64,000 bases of DNA from Mycolicibacter engbaekii. Its GTDB lineage: Bacteria; Actinomycetota; Actinomycetes; Mycobacteriales; Mycobacteriaceae. Positions 8,401 to 19,140 of the stretch are shown here, piece by piece. The stretch spans positions 1-64,000 of the forward strand of contig NZ_LQOT01000060.1 of NCBI RefSeq assembly GCF_002101585.1. Reading direction: 5' to 3'. The notes under the pieces are model-generated. The model was not told the origin of the DNA, made no database searches, and worked only from the letters and a program-made list of their open reading frames with translations. Numbering within the stretch: position 1 is the stretch's first letter; each line of letters opens with the position of its first letter. A program made the position numbers and the translations under genes.

Positions 8401-8422
8401 TCAGTTAATGGACATTAACTGA
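8401..8422. promoter_or_regulatory. BkaR operator, site 2
   Basis: A perfect 10-bp inverted repeat (TCAGTTAATG, two-base GA centre, CATTAACTGA) contains the 16-bp core GTTAATGGACATTAAC at 8404-8419, which matches the site beside bkaR at 14 of 16 positions. It covers the predicted +1 of the scoA promoter, so binding would block initiation. Confidence 0.85.
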
Positions 8423-8438
8423 AAATGAGGAGGCGCGC

Positions 8439-9190
8439 GTGGCGATGGACAAGGTCGTGGCCACGGCAGCAGCGGCCGTCGCCGACATCACCGACGGCGC
8501 GTCACTGGCGGTAGGCGGATTCGGGCTGTGCGGCATCCCGGAGGCACTGATCGAGGCCGTGCTGCAGCTGGGCGTCACCGATCTGGAGACGGTGTCGAAC
8601 AACTGCGGCGTCGACGGTGTGGGCCTGGGCGTGCTGCTGGAACACAAGCGGATCCGCCGCACCATCAGCTCCTATGTGGGCGAGAACAAGGAGTTCGCCC
8701 GGCAGTTCCTGTCCGGCGAGCTCGAGGTCGAGTTGACCCCCCAGGGGACGCTCGCCGAGCGCCTGCGTGCCGGCGGCGCCGGAATCCCGGCCTTCTACAC
8801 GCCCACCGGCGTGGGCACCCAGGTCGCCGACGGCGGCCTGCCGTGGCGCTACGACGGTGCCGGCGGGATTGCGGTGGCCTCACCGCCCAAGGAGACCCGG
8901 GAGTTCGACGGACGCACCTACGTTCTGGAACGTGCGATCCGCACCGACTTCGCGCTGGTACATGCCTGGAAAGGGGACCGGCACGGCAACCTGGTCTACC
9001 GCGAGGCCGCCGCCAACTTCAACCCGGACTGCGCCACCGCGGGCAGGATCACGATCGCCGAGGTCGAGCATCTGGTGGAGCCGGGCGAGATCGACCCCGC
9101 CACCGTGCACACCCAGGGGGTTTTCGTGCACCGCGTGGTGCACGTGCCGGATCCGATCAAGCGAATCGAGCGAGAGACGGTGCGCGCGTC

Positions 9191-9194
<4 letters not shown>
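8439..9194 (+). CDS. scoA: 3-oxoacid CoA-transferase subunit A
   Basis: A 251-residue alpha subunit of a family I CoA-transferase (succinyl-CoA:3-ketoacid type). The conserved N-terminal [14 protein letters not shown] stretch and the later [21 protein letters not shown] region are present. It pairs with ScoB, the subunit carrying the catalytic Glu. The start is GTG 8439 with GAGGAGG about 6 bases upstream. Its stop overlaps the ScoB ATG by 4 bases. Published work on the M. tuberculosis counterparts implicates this transferase in itaconate and ketone-type acid activation; the substrate here is inferred. Confidence 0.93.
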
Positions 9195-9828
<634 letters not shown>

Positions 9829-9832
<4 letters not shown>

Positions 9833-11400
9833 CAGCACCGGCATTCGCTGACGAGCACCGTCGACTGGTTGCCGAGCTCAACGCCAAACTGGCGACGGCC
9901 GCCCTGGGCGGCAACGAGCAGTCCCGGCAGCGCCATGTGTCGCGGGGCAAGCTGCTGCCCCGCGACCGGGTCGACCGGCTGCTGGACCCCGGCAGCCCGT
10001 TTCTGGAGCTGGCGCCCCTGGCCGCCGACGGGATGTATGACGACGAGTGCCCCGGAGCCGGGATCATCACCGGCATCGGCCGGGTCGCGGGGCGCGAGTG
10101 CGTGATCGTCGCCAACGACGCCACGGTCAAAGGCGGCACCTACTACCCGGTGACGGTCAAAAAGCACCTGCGTGCCCAGGAGGTGGCGCTGGCCAACCGG
10201 CTGCCGTGCCTGTACCTGGTGGACTCCGGGGGTGCGTTCCTGCCCCGCCAGGACGAAGTCTTCCCCGACCGTGAGCACTTCGGCCGCATCTTCTACAACC
10301 AGGCCACCATGAGTGCTGCGGGCATTCCCCAGATCGCGGCGGTGCTCGGGTCGTGTACCGCCGGCGGCGCCTACGTCCCGGCGATGAGCGACGAGGCCGT
10401 CATCGTGCGCGAACAGGGCACCATCTTCCTGGGCGGGCCGCCGCTGGTGAAGGCTGCCACCGGCGAAGTGGTGACCGCCGAAGAACTCGGCGGCGGCGAC
10501 CTGCACTCCAAGGTCTCCGGGGTCACCGATTATCTGGCCGACGACGACGAGCACGCCCTGCGGATGGTGCGCCAGATCGCGGCGACCTTCGGCCCGCGCC
10601 CGGAAAGCCCCTGGGAGATCGGAGAAACCGTTGAGCCCCGCCATGATCCGGCGGAGCTCTACGACGTGGTACCCCCGGACTCGCGGGTGCCCTACGACGT
10701 GCGGCAGGTGATCGTCCGGCTGGTCGACGGCAGCGAGTTCAGCGAGTTCAAGGCCGAGTACGGCAAAACGCTGGTGACCGCGTTCGCGCGCATCCACGGC
10801 CACCCGGTGGGGATCATCGCCAACAACGGCGTGCTGTTCGGTGAGTCCGCGCTCAAGGGGGCGCACTTCATCGAACTGTGCGACAAGCGCTCGATCCCGC
10901 TGGTGTTTCTGCAGAACATCGCCGGATTCATGGTCGGCCGCGATTACGAGGCCGGCGGAATCGCCAAGCACGGCGCCAAGATGGTCACCGCGGTGGCCTG
11001 CGCGCGGGTGCCCAAGCTGACGGTCGTGATCGGCGGGTCCTACGGGGCGGGCAACTACTCCATGTGCGGCCGGGCCTACTCGCCGCGGTTCCTGTGGATG
11101 TGGCCCAACGCCCGCATCTCGGTGATGGGCGGCGAGCAGGCCGCGTCGGTGCTGGCCACCGTGCGCGGCGATCAGCTCGACGCCGCCGGCAAGCCGTGGT
11201 CGGCGGCCGACGAGGAGGCCTTCAAGGCCCCGATCCGCGAGCAGTACGAGGTCCAGGGCAACCCGTACTACTCCACCGCCCGATTGTGGGACGACGGGAT
11301 CATCGACCCCGCTGACACCAGAACAGTGCTGGGCCTTGCGCTTTCGGTCTGCTCGAACGCGCCTCTGGGTCCGGTCTCCTACGGCGTATTCCGGATGTGA
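9829..11400 (+). CDS. accD1: acyl-CoA carboxylase beta subunit AccD1 (methylcrotonyl-CoA carboxylase type)
   Basis: A 523-residue carboxyltransferase subunit. N- and C-terminal crotonase-fold halves are evident, with the MCC-like segments [25 protein letters not shown] and [28 protein letters not shown], and the C-terminal [33 protein letters not shown]. These favour 3-methylcrotonyl-CoA carboxylase over propionyl-CoA carboxylase. With AccA1 it carboxylates 3-methylcrotonyl-CoA to 3-methylglutaconyl-CoA in leucine breakdown, as shown for the M. tuberculosis pair. The ATG overlaps scoB by 4 bases. Confidence 0.94.
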
Positions 11401-11405
11401 CCACG

Positions 11406-13418
11406 ATGAGTTCGACGCCTTTCGACACAGTCCTGGTGGCCAACCGCGGCGAGATCGCGGTGCGGGTGATCCGCACCCTGCGCCGGATGGGCATTCGATC
11501 GGTAGCCGTCTACAGCGACGCCGACGCCGACGCGCGCCATGTGCGCGAAGCCGACACGGCGGTGCGCCTCGGGCCTGCCCCGGTGCTGCACAGCTATCTG
11601 TCGATCCCCAAGGTGCTCGCGGCTGCCGCGGACACCGGTGCCCAGGCCATTCACCCCGGCTACGGGTTCCTCTCCGAGAACGCCGGTTTCGCGGCCGCCT
11701 GCGAGCAGGCCGGAGTGGTCTTCATCGGGCCGCCCGCCCGGGCCATCGAGGTGATGGGCGACAAGATCTCGGCGAAGAACACCGTCACCGCTTTCGAGGT
11801 GCCGGTTGTGCCCGGTCTGGCCAGGCCCGGCCTGACCGATGACGAACTGGTGGCCGCCGCAGACGAGATCGGCTACCCGGTGCTGATCAAGCCATCGGCC
11901 GGCGGGGGCGGCAAAGGCATGCACCTGGTCGACGATCCCGCGCAGCTGCGGTCGGCGCTGGTCACCGCGCGCCGCGAGGCGGCGTCGGCGTTCGGCGACG
12001 ACACCCTGTTCCTGGAGCGATTCGTGTTGCGGCCCCGGCACATCGAGGTACAGGTGCTCGCCGACACCCAGGGCAACGTGGTGCACCTGGGCGAACGCGA
12101 ATGCAGCCTGCAACGGCGCCACCAGAAGGTGATCGAAGAGGCGCCGTCGCCGCTCCTGGACGCCGCCACCCGCGACCGGATCGGCGCGGCGGCCTGCAAC
12201 ACCGCCCGCAGCGTGGACTACGTGGGCGCGGGCACCGTGGAGTTCATCGTCTCCGCGGACCGGCCCGACGAGTTCTTCTTCATGGAGATGAACACCCGCC
12301 TGCAGGTGGAACATCCGGTGACCGAAGCGATCACCGGCCTGGACCTCGTCGAATGGCAGGTGCGGGTGGCCGCCGGGGAGAAACTGTCCTTCACCCAGGA
12401 CGACATCACGCTCACCGGCCATGCCGTGGAGGCCCGGGTGTACGCCGAGGACCCGGCTCGCGGCTTCCTGCCCACCGGCGGGCGCGTGCTGGCAGTGCAT
12501 GAACCCGCCGGCGGTCCGGGTGTGCGGGTGGATTCGTCGTTGCAGGACGGCACCGTCGTCGGCAGCGATTACGACCCGATGCTGTCCAAGGTGATCGCGC
12601 ACGGCTCCGACCGGGCGCAGGCACTGGCCCGTCTGGATGCGGCGCTGGCCGGCACGGCGGTGTTCGGGGTGCAGACCAACGTGGAGTTCCTGCGGTTCCT
12701 GCTGGCCGATTCACGGGTGCAGGCCGGGGACTTGGACACCGAACTGCTGGACTCGCGAGCCGGCGATTTCGCCCCGTTGCCCGCCCCTGACGATGTGTTG
12801 GCCGCCGGGGGCCTCTACCGCCAGTGGGCCCTGGCCGGCGGGGATCGGGGGGCCCCGAGGGAGCTGTGGGCGGCCCCGAGCGGATGGCGGATCGGCGCAC
12901 CCGCACCGGTGCGCACCCAGATGCAGACAGCGCTGCGCACCGAGACCGTGTCGGTGTGGGGCCTGCCGCAGGCCGCACAGGTGCAGGTCGGCGACGGCGA
13001 GATCCACAGTGCCGCAGTCGAGGTCGCCGACGATCGGCTGACGGCGACGGTGGCCGGGCGGCGGCGCCGGTACCTGTTCGCCGAAGACGACGGCCACCTG
13101 TGGATCGGGGACGAACGCGGAATCTGGCATCTGCGGGAGGCCGACGTGGTGCGGGTGCAGCGCAGCGGCGGGCCCCGCAGCGCCGAGATCGTCAGCCCGA
13201 TGCCGGGCACCGTGATCGCCGTGGGCGTCACGTCGGAGTCGGCGGTCGCCGAAGGCGATCCGGTGGTGGTGGTGGAGGCCATGAAGATGGAGCACACCCT
13301 GGCCGCCCCGATTTCCGGCCGGGTGCAGGTGCTGGTGTCGGTGGGCGAGCAGGTGAAGGTGGATCAGGTGCTGGCGCGGCTGATCCCAGAGGAACAGATC
13401 GAGGAAGCGACATCATGA
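11406..13418 (+). CDS. accA1: biotin-dependent acyl-CoA carboxylase alpha subunit AccA1
   Basis: About 670 residues: biotin carboxylase domain (1-450, with [14 protein letters not shown] as the ATP-grasp glycine loop and [14 protein letters not shown]), a linker or BT domain, and a C-terminal biotinyl carrier domain with VEAMKMEH and the biotinylated Lys at residue 627. It charges biotin with bicarbonate and passes the carboxylate to AccD1. ATG 11406 is preferred; GTG 11397, overlapping the accD1 stop, is possible. The stop overlaps the fadE19 ATG by 4 bases. Confidence 0.94.
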   Translation: MSSTPFDTVLVANRGEIAVRVIRTLRRMGIRSVAVYSDADADARHVREADTAVRLGPAPVLHSYLSIPKVLAAAADTGAQAIHPGYGFLSENAGFAAACEQAGVVFIGPPARAIEVMGDKISAKNTVTAFEVPVVPGLARPGLTDDELVAAADEIGYPVLIKPSAGGGGKGMHLVDDPAQLRSALVTARREAASAFGDDTLFLERFVLRPRHIEVQVLADTQGNVVHLGERECSLQRRHQKVIEEAPSPLLDAATRDRIGAAACNTARSVDYVGAGTVEFIVSADRPDEFFFMEMNTRLQVEHPVTEAITGLDLVEWQVRVAAGEKLSFTQDDITLTGHAVEARVYAEDPARGFLPTGGRVLAVHEPAGGPGVRVDSSLQDGTVVGSDYDPMLSKVIAHGSDRAQALARLDAALAGTAVFGVQTNVEFLRFLLADSRVQAGDLDTELLDSRAGDFAPLPAPDDVLAAGGLYRQWALAGGDRGAPRELWAAPSGWRIGAPAPVRTQMQTALRTETVSVWGLPQAAQVQVGDGEIHSAAVEVADDRLTATVAGRRRRYLFAEDDGHLWIGDERGIWHLREADVVRVQRSGGPRSAEIVSPMPGTVIAVGVTSESAVAEGDPVVVVEAMKMEHTLAAPISGRVQVLVSVGEQVKVDQVLARLIPEEQIEEATS

Positions 13419-14572
13419 CGACCGAGGCGGGAACACTGCCGAGCCACTATCAGGATCTGCGCGACACCGTCGCGGAGTTCGCCCGCACCGTTGTTGCGCC
13501 GGTGGCGGCCAAACACGACGAAGAGCACAGCTTCCCCTACGAAGTTGTCGCCAAGATGGGGGAGATGGGGCTGTTCGGGCTGCCGTTCCCCGAAGAGTAC
13601 GGGGGCATGGGCGGCGACTACTTCGCCCTGGCCCTGGCCCTGGAGGAGCTCGGCAAAGTCGACCAGTCGGTGGCGATGACCCTGGAAGCCGGCGTGGGCC
13701 TGGGCGCGATGCCCATCTACCGGTTCGGGTCCGAGGAGCAGAAGCAGACCTGGTTGCCGGACCTGGTGACCGGTCGTGCACTGGCCGGGTTCGGTCTCAC
13801 CGAGCCGGGTGCCGGTTCGGACGCCGGCGGCACCCGCACCACCGCCCGCCGGGACGGCGACGAGTGGGTCATCAACGGCACCAAGCAGTTCATCACCAAC
13901 TCGGGAACCGACATCACCTCACTGGTGACCGTCACCGCGGTCACCGGAGCCCGCCCGGACGGTAAGAAGGAGATCTCCACGATCATCGTTCCGTCCGGCA
14001 CGCCGGGATTCACCGTCGAACCGGCCTACAACAAGGTGGGCTGGAACGCCTCGGACACCCACCCGCTCACCTTCGCCGACGCCCGGGTACCGCAGGGCAA
14101 TCTGCTCGGTGAGGAGGGCCGGGGTTACGCCAACTTCCTGTCCATCCTCGACGAGGGCCGCATCGCGATCGCGGCCGTGGCGACCGGAGTGGCGCAGGGC
14201 TGCGTGGATGAGAGCGTCAAGTACGCCGGCCAGCGCGAGGCGTTCGGCCAGACCATCGGCTCCTATCAGGCGATCAGCTTCAAGATCGCCCGGATGGAGG
14301 CCCGCGCCCACGTGGCGCGCACCGCCTACTACGACGCTGCCGCGAAGATGTTGGCGGGCAAGCCGTTCAAGAAGGAGGCGGCGATCGCCAAGATGGTCTC
14401 CTCGGAGGCGGCGATGGACAATGCCCGCGATGCCACCCAGATTCACGGCGGCTACGGCTTCATCAACGAATACCCGGTGGCCCGGCACTACCGGGACAGC
14501 AAGATCCTGGAGATCGGCGAGGGCACCACCGAGGTGCAGCTGATGCTCATCGCGCGGTCGCTGGGCCTGTGA
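13415..14572 (+). CDS. fadE19: acyl-CoA dehydrogenase FadE19
   Basis: A 385-residue FAD-dependent acyl-CoA dehydrogenase. Signature 1 [12 protein letters not shown] and signature 2 [34 protein letters not shown] are intact, the latter region carrying the late catalytic Glu typical of short-chain dehydrogenases. Its position directly after accA1 and before the hydratase indicates isovaleryl-CoA (or 2-methylbutyryl-CoA) oxidation feeding the carboxylase. The 4-base ATGA overlap with accA1 implies coupling. A 55-base gap follows before the hydratase. Confidence 0.93.
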   Translation: MTTEAGTLPSHYQDLRDTVAEFARTVVAPVAAKHDEEHSFPYEVVAKMGEMGLFGLPFPEEYGGMGGDYFALALALEELGKVDQSVAMTLEAGVGLGAMPIYRFGSEEQKQTWLPDLVTGRALAGFGLTEPGAGSDAGGTRTTARRDGDEWVINGTKQFITNSGTDITSLVTVTAVTGARPDGKKEISTIIVPSGTPGFTVEPAYNKVGWNASDTHPLTFADARVPQGNLLGEEGRGYANFLSILDEGRIAIAAVATGVAQGCVDESVKYAGQREAFGQTIGSYQAISFKIARMEARAHVARTAYYDAAAKMLAGKPFKKEAAIAKMVSSEAAMDNARDATQIHGGYGFINEYPVARHYRDSKILEIGEGTTEVQLMLIARSLGL

Positions 14573-14627
14573 CCACCGGCCAGTGCGCGCAATGCACAAC
14601 GGCGAGCCAAACGGAGAGGGAAGCGGT

Positions 14628-15116
14628 ATGAGCAAGACGGTCGAGCAGCGGGGCCTGTGGTTCGAGGAGTACGAGATCGGCACGGTCTACGCCCACCGGC
14701 CCGGGCGCACCATCACCGAGGCCGACAACGTGCTGTTCACCACCTTGACCATGAACACCCAGTCACTGCACCTGGATGCGGCGTGGGCGGCTCAACAGCC
14801 GGGGTTTCGTGGTGAGCGCCTGGTGAACTCGATGTTCACCCTCTCCACGCTGGTCGGTCTGTCGGTGGCCCAGTTGACGCTGGGCACCATCGTGGCCAAC
14901 CTGGGCTTCTCGGAGGTGTCGTTCCCTCGCCCGGTGTTTCACGGCGACACCCTGTACGCGGAGACGGTCTGTACCGACAAGCGGGAGTCCAAGAGCCGTC
15001 CCGGTGAGGGAATCGTGACCTTGGAGCACGTCGGGCGTAACCAGAACGGCGACGTCGTCGCCCGGGCGGTACGCACCACACTGGTGCGCAAGCGTCCCGC
15101 GGAGGACGCGCGATGA
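14628..15116 (+). CDS. MaoC-like enoyl-CoA hydratase (Rv2499c-like)
   Basis: A 162-residue hotdog-fold MaoC dehydratase. The N-terminal [40 protein letters not shown] contains the hydratase-2-like Asp/His region, and [14 protein letters not shown] follows. ATG 14628 is preceded by GAGAGGGAA; an upstream in-frame ATG at 14583 has no ribosome-binding site and is rejected. Published work on Rv2499c assigns hydration of itaconyl-CoA, and 3-methylglutaconyl-CoA is the natural partner substrate in leucine catabolism. The stop overlaps citE by 4 bases. Confidence 0.9.
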   Translation: MSKTVEQRGLWFEEYEIGTVYAHRPGRTITEADNVLFTTLTMNTQSLHLDAAWAAQQPGFRGERLVNSMFTLSTLVGLSVAQLTLGTIVANLGFSEVSFPRPVFHGDTLYAETVCTDKRESKSRPGEGIVTLEHVGRNQNGDVVARAVRTTLVRKRPAEDAR

Positions 15117-15913
15117 GCAGCACCGGGCCGGCCTGGCTGTTCTGCCCGGCGGATCGCCCGGAGCGCTACGGCAAAGCGGCCGCGGTGGCCGACGTGGTGA
15201 TCCTGGACCTGGAAGACGGTGTGGCCGTGGCAGATCGGCCCGCCGCGCGCGAGGCGTTGCGCAGCACCCCCCTCGATCCGGAGCGGACCGTGGTGCGGGT
15301 GAACCCCGCCGGAACCGAGGACCAGGCCCGCGATTTGGAGGCCCTCGCCGACACCGCTTACACGACGGTGATGCTGGCCAAGACCGAATCCGCCGCGCAG
15401 GTAGACGCCCTGGCGCCTCGCCACGTGGTGGCCCTGATCGAGACCCCGCGCGGCGCAGTGTTCTGCGCGGAGATCGCCGCCGCAGAGCAGTGCGTGGCGA
15501 TGATGTGGGGAGCGGAGGATCTGGTGGCGGCCATGGGCGGCGGCTCGAGTCGCCACAGTGACGGCCGGTACCGCGATGTGGCCCGGCATGTGCGTTCCAG
15601 TGTCCTGTTGGCGGCCTCGACATTCGGCCGGACCGCCTTGGACGCCGTCTATCTGAACATCGGCGACCTGGACGGACTGCGGGCCGAAGCGCTCGATGGC
15701 GCCGCGGTCGGATTCGCTGCTACGGTGTGCATCCACCCGAGCCAGGTCGCGGTGGTCCGTGACGCCTACCGGCCGGCCCCGGAGCGGGTCGACTGGGCGC
15801 GCCGGGTGCTTGCCGCCGCGCAGAGCGAGCGCGGGGTGTTCGCGTTCGAAGGGCAGATGGTCGACTCGCCGGTGCTGCGCCACGCCGAAGCGATCCTGCG
15901 GCGAGCGGAATGA
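15113..15913 (+). CDS. citE: CitE-like beta-hydroxyacyl-CoA lyase (Rv2498c-like)
   Basis: A 266-residue HpcH/HpaI aldolase-family lyase, the stand-alone CitE type. The Mg-binding acidic residues lie in VILDLEDGV (about 27-35), in the Glu of VALIETPRG (about 108-114) and in MWGAEDL (about 129-135). No citrate lyase alpha or gamma subunits are nearby, so it is not classical citrate lyase. The M. tuberculosis orthologue is reported to cleave HMG-CoA and citramalyl-CoA, finishing leucine and itaconate breakdown. ATG overlaps the preceding stop. It is the last conserved gene of the operon. Confidence 0.9.
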   Translation: MSSTGPAWLFCPADRPERYGKAAAVADVVILDLEDGVAVADRPAAREALRSTPLDPERTVVRVNPAGTEDQARDLEALADTAYTTVMLAKTESAAQVDALAPRHVVALIETPRGAVFCAEIAAAEQCVAMMWGAEDLVAAMGGGSSRHSDGRYRDVARHVRSSVLLAASTFGRTALDAVYLNIGDLDGLRAEALDGAAVGFAATVCIHPSQVAVVRDAYRPAPERVDWARRVLAAAQSERGVFAFEGQMVDSPVLRHAEAILRRAE

Positions 15914-15936
15914 TCCACCAGGAGGACTGACCGCGC

Positions 15937-17121
15937 ATGCGCATCACCCAGATCGTCGAGACATCGGTGCCGTTGCGTGGTGCGATCGCCAACGCCCTGG
16001 TGGACTTCTCCCGCCATACGGTGTCGCTGGTCGCGGTCGTCAGCGACCAGATCCGCGACGGCAGGCCGGTGACCGGTGTCGCGTTCAACTCGATCGGCCG
16101 GTTCGCCCAGGGCGGCATCCTGGCCGATCGGATGATCCCGCGGGTGCTGCGCGCGGCCCCCGATGCGCTGCTCGACGACACCGGCCGGATCGATCCGGCC
16201 CGGGTACTGCAGTGTGCGATGGCCGACGAGAAGCCCGGCGGGCACGGCGACCGGGCCGGTGCGGCGGCGGCGCTGGAACTGGCCTGCTGGGACCTCAACG
16301 CCAAGCTGGCCGACGAACCCGCCTACCGCACCATCGCCCGGTCGTTCGGCAGGGAGTTGGTCGGAGACCCCGTCCCCGCCGTGCCGGTGTATGCCGCCGG
16401 CGGGTACTACTACCCGGGAGACGGCCCGCAGACCGGCCTGGAGCGGCTGCGGACCGAGATCCGCGGCTACCTCGATCAGGGCTACGACGCGGTCAAGATG
16501 AAAATCGGTGGCGCCCCGATGAGCGAGGACCTGGCGCGCATCGAGGCCGTGATCGACATCCTCGGCGGCGGTGACCGGGTCGCGGTCGACGCCAACGGCA
16601 GGTTCGACGAGGCCGCGGCGGTCCAGTGGGCCAAGGCGCTGCACCCCTATGGGCTGCGCTGGTACGAAGAGCCCGGCGACCCGCTCGACTTCGCGTTGAA
16701 CGCCGCAGTCATCGCCGGCTACGACGGCGCCGTCGCCACCGGGGAGAACCTCTTCTCGGTGCGCGATGCGACCAACCTGGTCCGCTACGCAGGTATGCGG
16801 CCCGGTGTCGACATCTTCCAGATGGACGCCGGGCTCAGCTACGGGCTGACCGAGTACGCCCGGATGATCGAGGTCCTGGAGAACAACGGCTTCGACCGCC
16901 GCTGCGCCTTCCCGCACGGCGGACACCTGATCAACCTGCACATCGTGGTCGGGCTCGGCCTGGGCGGCTGCGAGTCCTACCCGGGGGTGTTCGCGCCGTT
17001 CGGCGGCTACGCGCCCGGTTGCGTCCTGGAGCGGGGCACCATCGCGCCCACCGACGCCCCGGGTTTCGGTCTGGAACAAAAGCCCGACCTGGCCGCCGTG
17101 ATCGCCGACCTGGTGGGATGA
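15937..17121 (+). CDS. enolase-superfamily dehydratase, D(-)-tartrate dehydratase-like
   Basis: A 394-residue mandelate racemase/muconate lactonising enzyme-type protein. The barrel residues are complete: KMK at Lys187/Lys189, metal ligands Asp218, Glu244 and Glu270, and catalytic His327 in PHGGH. From memory these fall at a constant +5 offset from Bradyrhizobium tartrate dehydratase (Lys184, Asp213, Glu239, Glu265, His322), so D-tartrate dehydration to oxaloacetate is the best guess; related sugar-acid or hydroxy-diacid substrates are possible. The start is ATG 15937 with AGGAGG upstream, 23 bases after citE. It opens the accessory block and is probably co-transcribed with citE. Confidence 0.85.
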   Translation: MRITQIVETSVPLRGAIANALVDFSRHTVSLVAVVSDQIRDGRPVTGVAFNSIGRFAQGGILADRMIPRVLRAAPDALLDDTGRIDPARVLQCAMADEKPGGHGDRAGAAAALELACWDLNAKLADEPAYRTIARSFGRELVGDPVPAVPVYAAGGYYYPGDGPQTGLERLRTEIRGYLDQGYDAVKMKIGGAPMSEDLARIEAVIDILGGGDRVAVDANGRFDEAAAVQWAKALHPYGLRWYEEPGDPLDFALNAAVIAGYDGAVATGENLFSVRDATNLVRYAGMRPGVDIFQMDAGLSYGLTEYARMIEVLENNGFDRRCAFPHGGHLINLHIVVGLGLGGCESYPGVFAPFGGYAPGCVLERGTIAPTDAPGFGLEQKPDLAAVIADLVG

Positions 17122-17125
17122 GCAG

Positions 17126-18052
17126 ATGAAGATCGCGGTCATCGGTTGCGGCGCCATGGGTTCCATCTACGCGGCCAGACTGGCGGCGGCCGGCAACGAC
17201 GTGCTGGCGGTAGACCGGTCAAGCGCGCACGTCGAAGCCATCGCCGCGCACGGCATGCGGGTCAGCGGACCCCAGCCCGACCAGGTGGTGCCCATGCGCG
17301 CGGTCACCACCGCGCCCCACGAGCCGATGGACCTGGTGATTCTGGCGGTCAAGGCCGCCGACGTCGCCGCGGGGGCCGCGCAGGCACTGCCGCTGCTCGG
17401 CGAGGACACCCCGGTGCTGACCATCCAGAACGGGCTCGGCTCGGCCGACACCGTCGCCGACATCGTCGGCGCGGGCCGGGTCGCGGTCGGCATCGCCAGC
17501 GGATTCGGGGCCTCGCGGCCCGCACCCGGCCATGTGCACCACAACGCGATGCGGGCGGTCCGTTTCGGCGCCTACGCGGGGCTGCCGCTGCCGGTCGTCG
17601 ACACGATCGCCCAGGTGTGGTCGGAAGCCGGTTTCGACGCCGCCGCCGTCGCCGACATCGCGGCCATGCAATGGGAGAAGCTGATCTGCAACGCCGCCTA
17701 CAGTGCGCCGTGCGCGCTGACCGGCATGACGGTGGGGCAGGTCATGGACGACGACACGGCCATGGGGCCGGTCAGCCGCGCCACCGCAACCGAGGCGTGG
17801 ACGGTGGCCCGGGCCGCCGGAATCGCCATCGCGGTGACAGATCCGGTGGCCCACGTCCGGGCATTCGGCGCCCAGATGCCCGATGCCAAACCGTCGGCGC
17901 TGCTGGATCACCTGGCCCGCCGGGTCAGCGAGATCGACGTCATCAACGGCGCCGTGGTGCGCACGGCCGCTCAAGTGGGGGTGCAGGCCCCGGTGAACTC
18001 CACGCTGACCGCACTGGTCAAAGCCGTTGAGCGGCAGTGGATGGCGCGGTAG
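17126..18052 (+). CDS. ketopantoate reductase (PanE/ApbA) family oxidoreductase
   Basis: A 308-residue NADP-dependent 2-keto-acid reductase-like protein. The N-terminal Rossmann motif is VIGCGAMGS (about residues 5-13). The ICNAAYSAPCALTG region (about 188-201) carries the Lys-Asn catalytic neighbourhood of PanE, and the C-terminus has the family EIDVINGAVV motif (about 269-278). It starts 4 bases after the tartrate dehydratase-like stop, so it is in the same operon. That suggests it reduces a 2-keto acid generated nearby, rather than acting as the housekeeping pantothenate enzyme; both are possible. Confidence 0.85.
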   Translation: MKIAVIGCGAMGSIYAARLAAAGNDVLAVDRSSAHVEAIAAHGMRVSGPQPDQVVPMRAVTTAPHEPMDLVILAVKAADVAAGAAQALPLLGEDTPVLTIQNGLGSADTVADIVGAGRVAVGIASGFGASRPAPGHVHHNAMRAVRFGAYAGLPLPVVDTIAQVWSEAGFDAAAVADIAAMQWEKLICNAAYSAPCALTGMTVGQVMDDDTAMGPVSRATATEAWTVARAAGIAIAVTDPVAHVRAFGAQMPDAKPSALLDHLARRVSEIDVINGAVVRTAAQVGVQAPVNSTLTALVKAVERQWMAR

Positions 18053-18115
18053 CGCTCAAAGCCATCGCACTCGATCTTGCGCCCGGCCTTCACGGCGGCG
18101 CTAGCGTGGGGTGCT

Positions 18116-18937
18116 ATGACGCAGGACAAGGTCCGGGTGCAGCTGCGCGGCGCGCCGCAGACCATGCTCGCGACGCTGTACGCCAAAGCCCTGGACGCTG
18201 ACCGGCCCGACCCCATCCTCGGCGATCGCTACGCCAAGGCAGTGGTCGAACGCATCGACTACGACTGGTCTCAGACGGCTATCACGGCGGCGCGATCCCC
18301 GTCGGTGACAACCCGTTCGGCGCACTTCGACAACTGGGCCCGCCGATTTCTGGCGGCCCACCCCGATGCGGTGGTGCTGCATGTCGGCTGTGGGCTCGAC
18401 GCCCGCTATTTCCGGCTGCAGCCCGGCGACGGAGTCGACTGGTATGACATCGACTATCCGGCGGTGGTCGACCTGCGCCGGCAGCTGCTTCCCGAGCAGC
18501 GGCACAACCACGTGGTCGCGGCGTGCGTCACCGACCCGTCCTGGCTCACCGACATCCCCACCGGCCGTCCGGCGTTGATGCTCGGCGAAGGGCTGACCAT
18601 GTATCTGACCGAGGCCGACGGCGTGGCGTTGCTGCAACGGGTCGTCGAGCATGCCCCGAGCGGGGAGCTGCAGTTCGACGCTTTCAACTGGCTCGGCATC
18701 AAGTCCCAGTGGTCCAACGCGGTGGTGCGCAGATCCGGGGCGAGGCTGCACTGGGCGATCAACGAGCCACGCGAGATCCTGGGCGCGGTCCCGGGCGTGC
18801 GGCTGTTGGAGTGGGTGCGCTGGTTCGAGTCGGACACCTTCGCGCGACTTCCCCGCCGCTACCGGGCGCTGGGCAAGGCGATGTCGGTGATTCCAGCGGT
18901 TGCGAACATGTCGCAGTACCACCGCTATGCCTTCTGA
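18116..18937 (+). CDS. class I SAM-dependent methyltransferase, PPM1/LCMT (PF04072) type
   Basis: A 273-residue methyltransferase with the SAM motif VVLHVGCGLDARYFR (87-101) and YDIDYPAV (motif II). The GEGLTMYLTE segment (about 156-165) is typical of the leucine carboxyl methyltransferase-like family expanded in actinobacteria, often found with polyketide loci. Substrate unknown. ATG 18116 is used because the upstream GTG at 18077 has no ribosome-binding signal. It is separated from the previous gene by about 63 bases and is followed by the AT-richer bfrB control region. Confidence 0.85.
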   Translation: MTQDKVRVQLRGAPQTMLATLYAKALDADRPDPILGDRYAKAVVERIDYDWSQTAITAARSPSVTTRSAHFDNWARRFLAAHPDAVVLHVGCGLDARYFRLQPGDGVDWYDIDYPAVVDLRRQLLPEQRHNHVVAACVTDPSWLTDIPTGRPALMLGEGLTMYLTEADGVALLQRVVEHAPSGELQFDAFNWLGIKSQWSNAVVRRSGARLHWAINEPREILGAVPGVRLLEWVRWFESDTFARLPRRYRALGKAMSVIPAVANMSQYHRYAF

Positions 18938-18999
18938 GGCTGTGCGCCCGCATCGTCGCCCTTGCAAGGCGCGGGAAGTCGTGGTGAGGATTTCTTAAT

Positions 19000-19088
19000 T
19001 TAGGGATGCCTATCTTTCCCTTTTCTGGGAAATGGTCTCGGGTGTCGATTCAGAATAGGTTTCCTTTACTTAGGAATACCTCTCCTGA
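19000..19088 (+). promoter_or_regulatory. bfrB upstream region with three candidate IdeR (iron) boxes
   Basis: Three 19-base windows resemble the IdeR consensus, built on TTAGG and inverted CCTAA halves: 19000-19018, 19055-19073 and 19070-19088. Each matches the idealised consensus at about 11 of 19 positions by my count. The region is clearly more AT-rich than its surroundings. IdeR is known to activate bfrB in M. tuberculosis from several upstream sites, so activation under iron sufficiency is the expectation. A 6-bp inverted repeat (19015-19020 and 19027-19032) lies between the boxes. Confidence 0.55.
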
Positions 19089-19140
19089 GTGAGTATCGCC
19101 TTCGTTGTGCACCGTTGTGAGCTGCAGTAACGTGCTCTGC

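Noticed and set aside
8528-9190. 5' extension of the scoB reading frame
   Set aside because: It overlaps scoA entirely; the translated extension is Arg/Gly-rich noise and ATG 9191 has the ATGA coupling.
15113-15913. Citrate lyase beta subunit (classical citrate lyase)
   Set aside because: No citF, citD or citC homologues nearby; the operon context points to the stand-alone CitE lyase.
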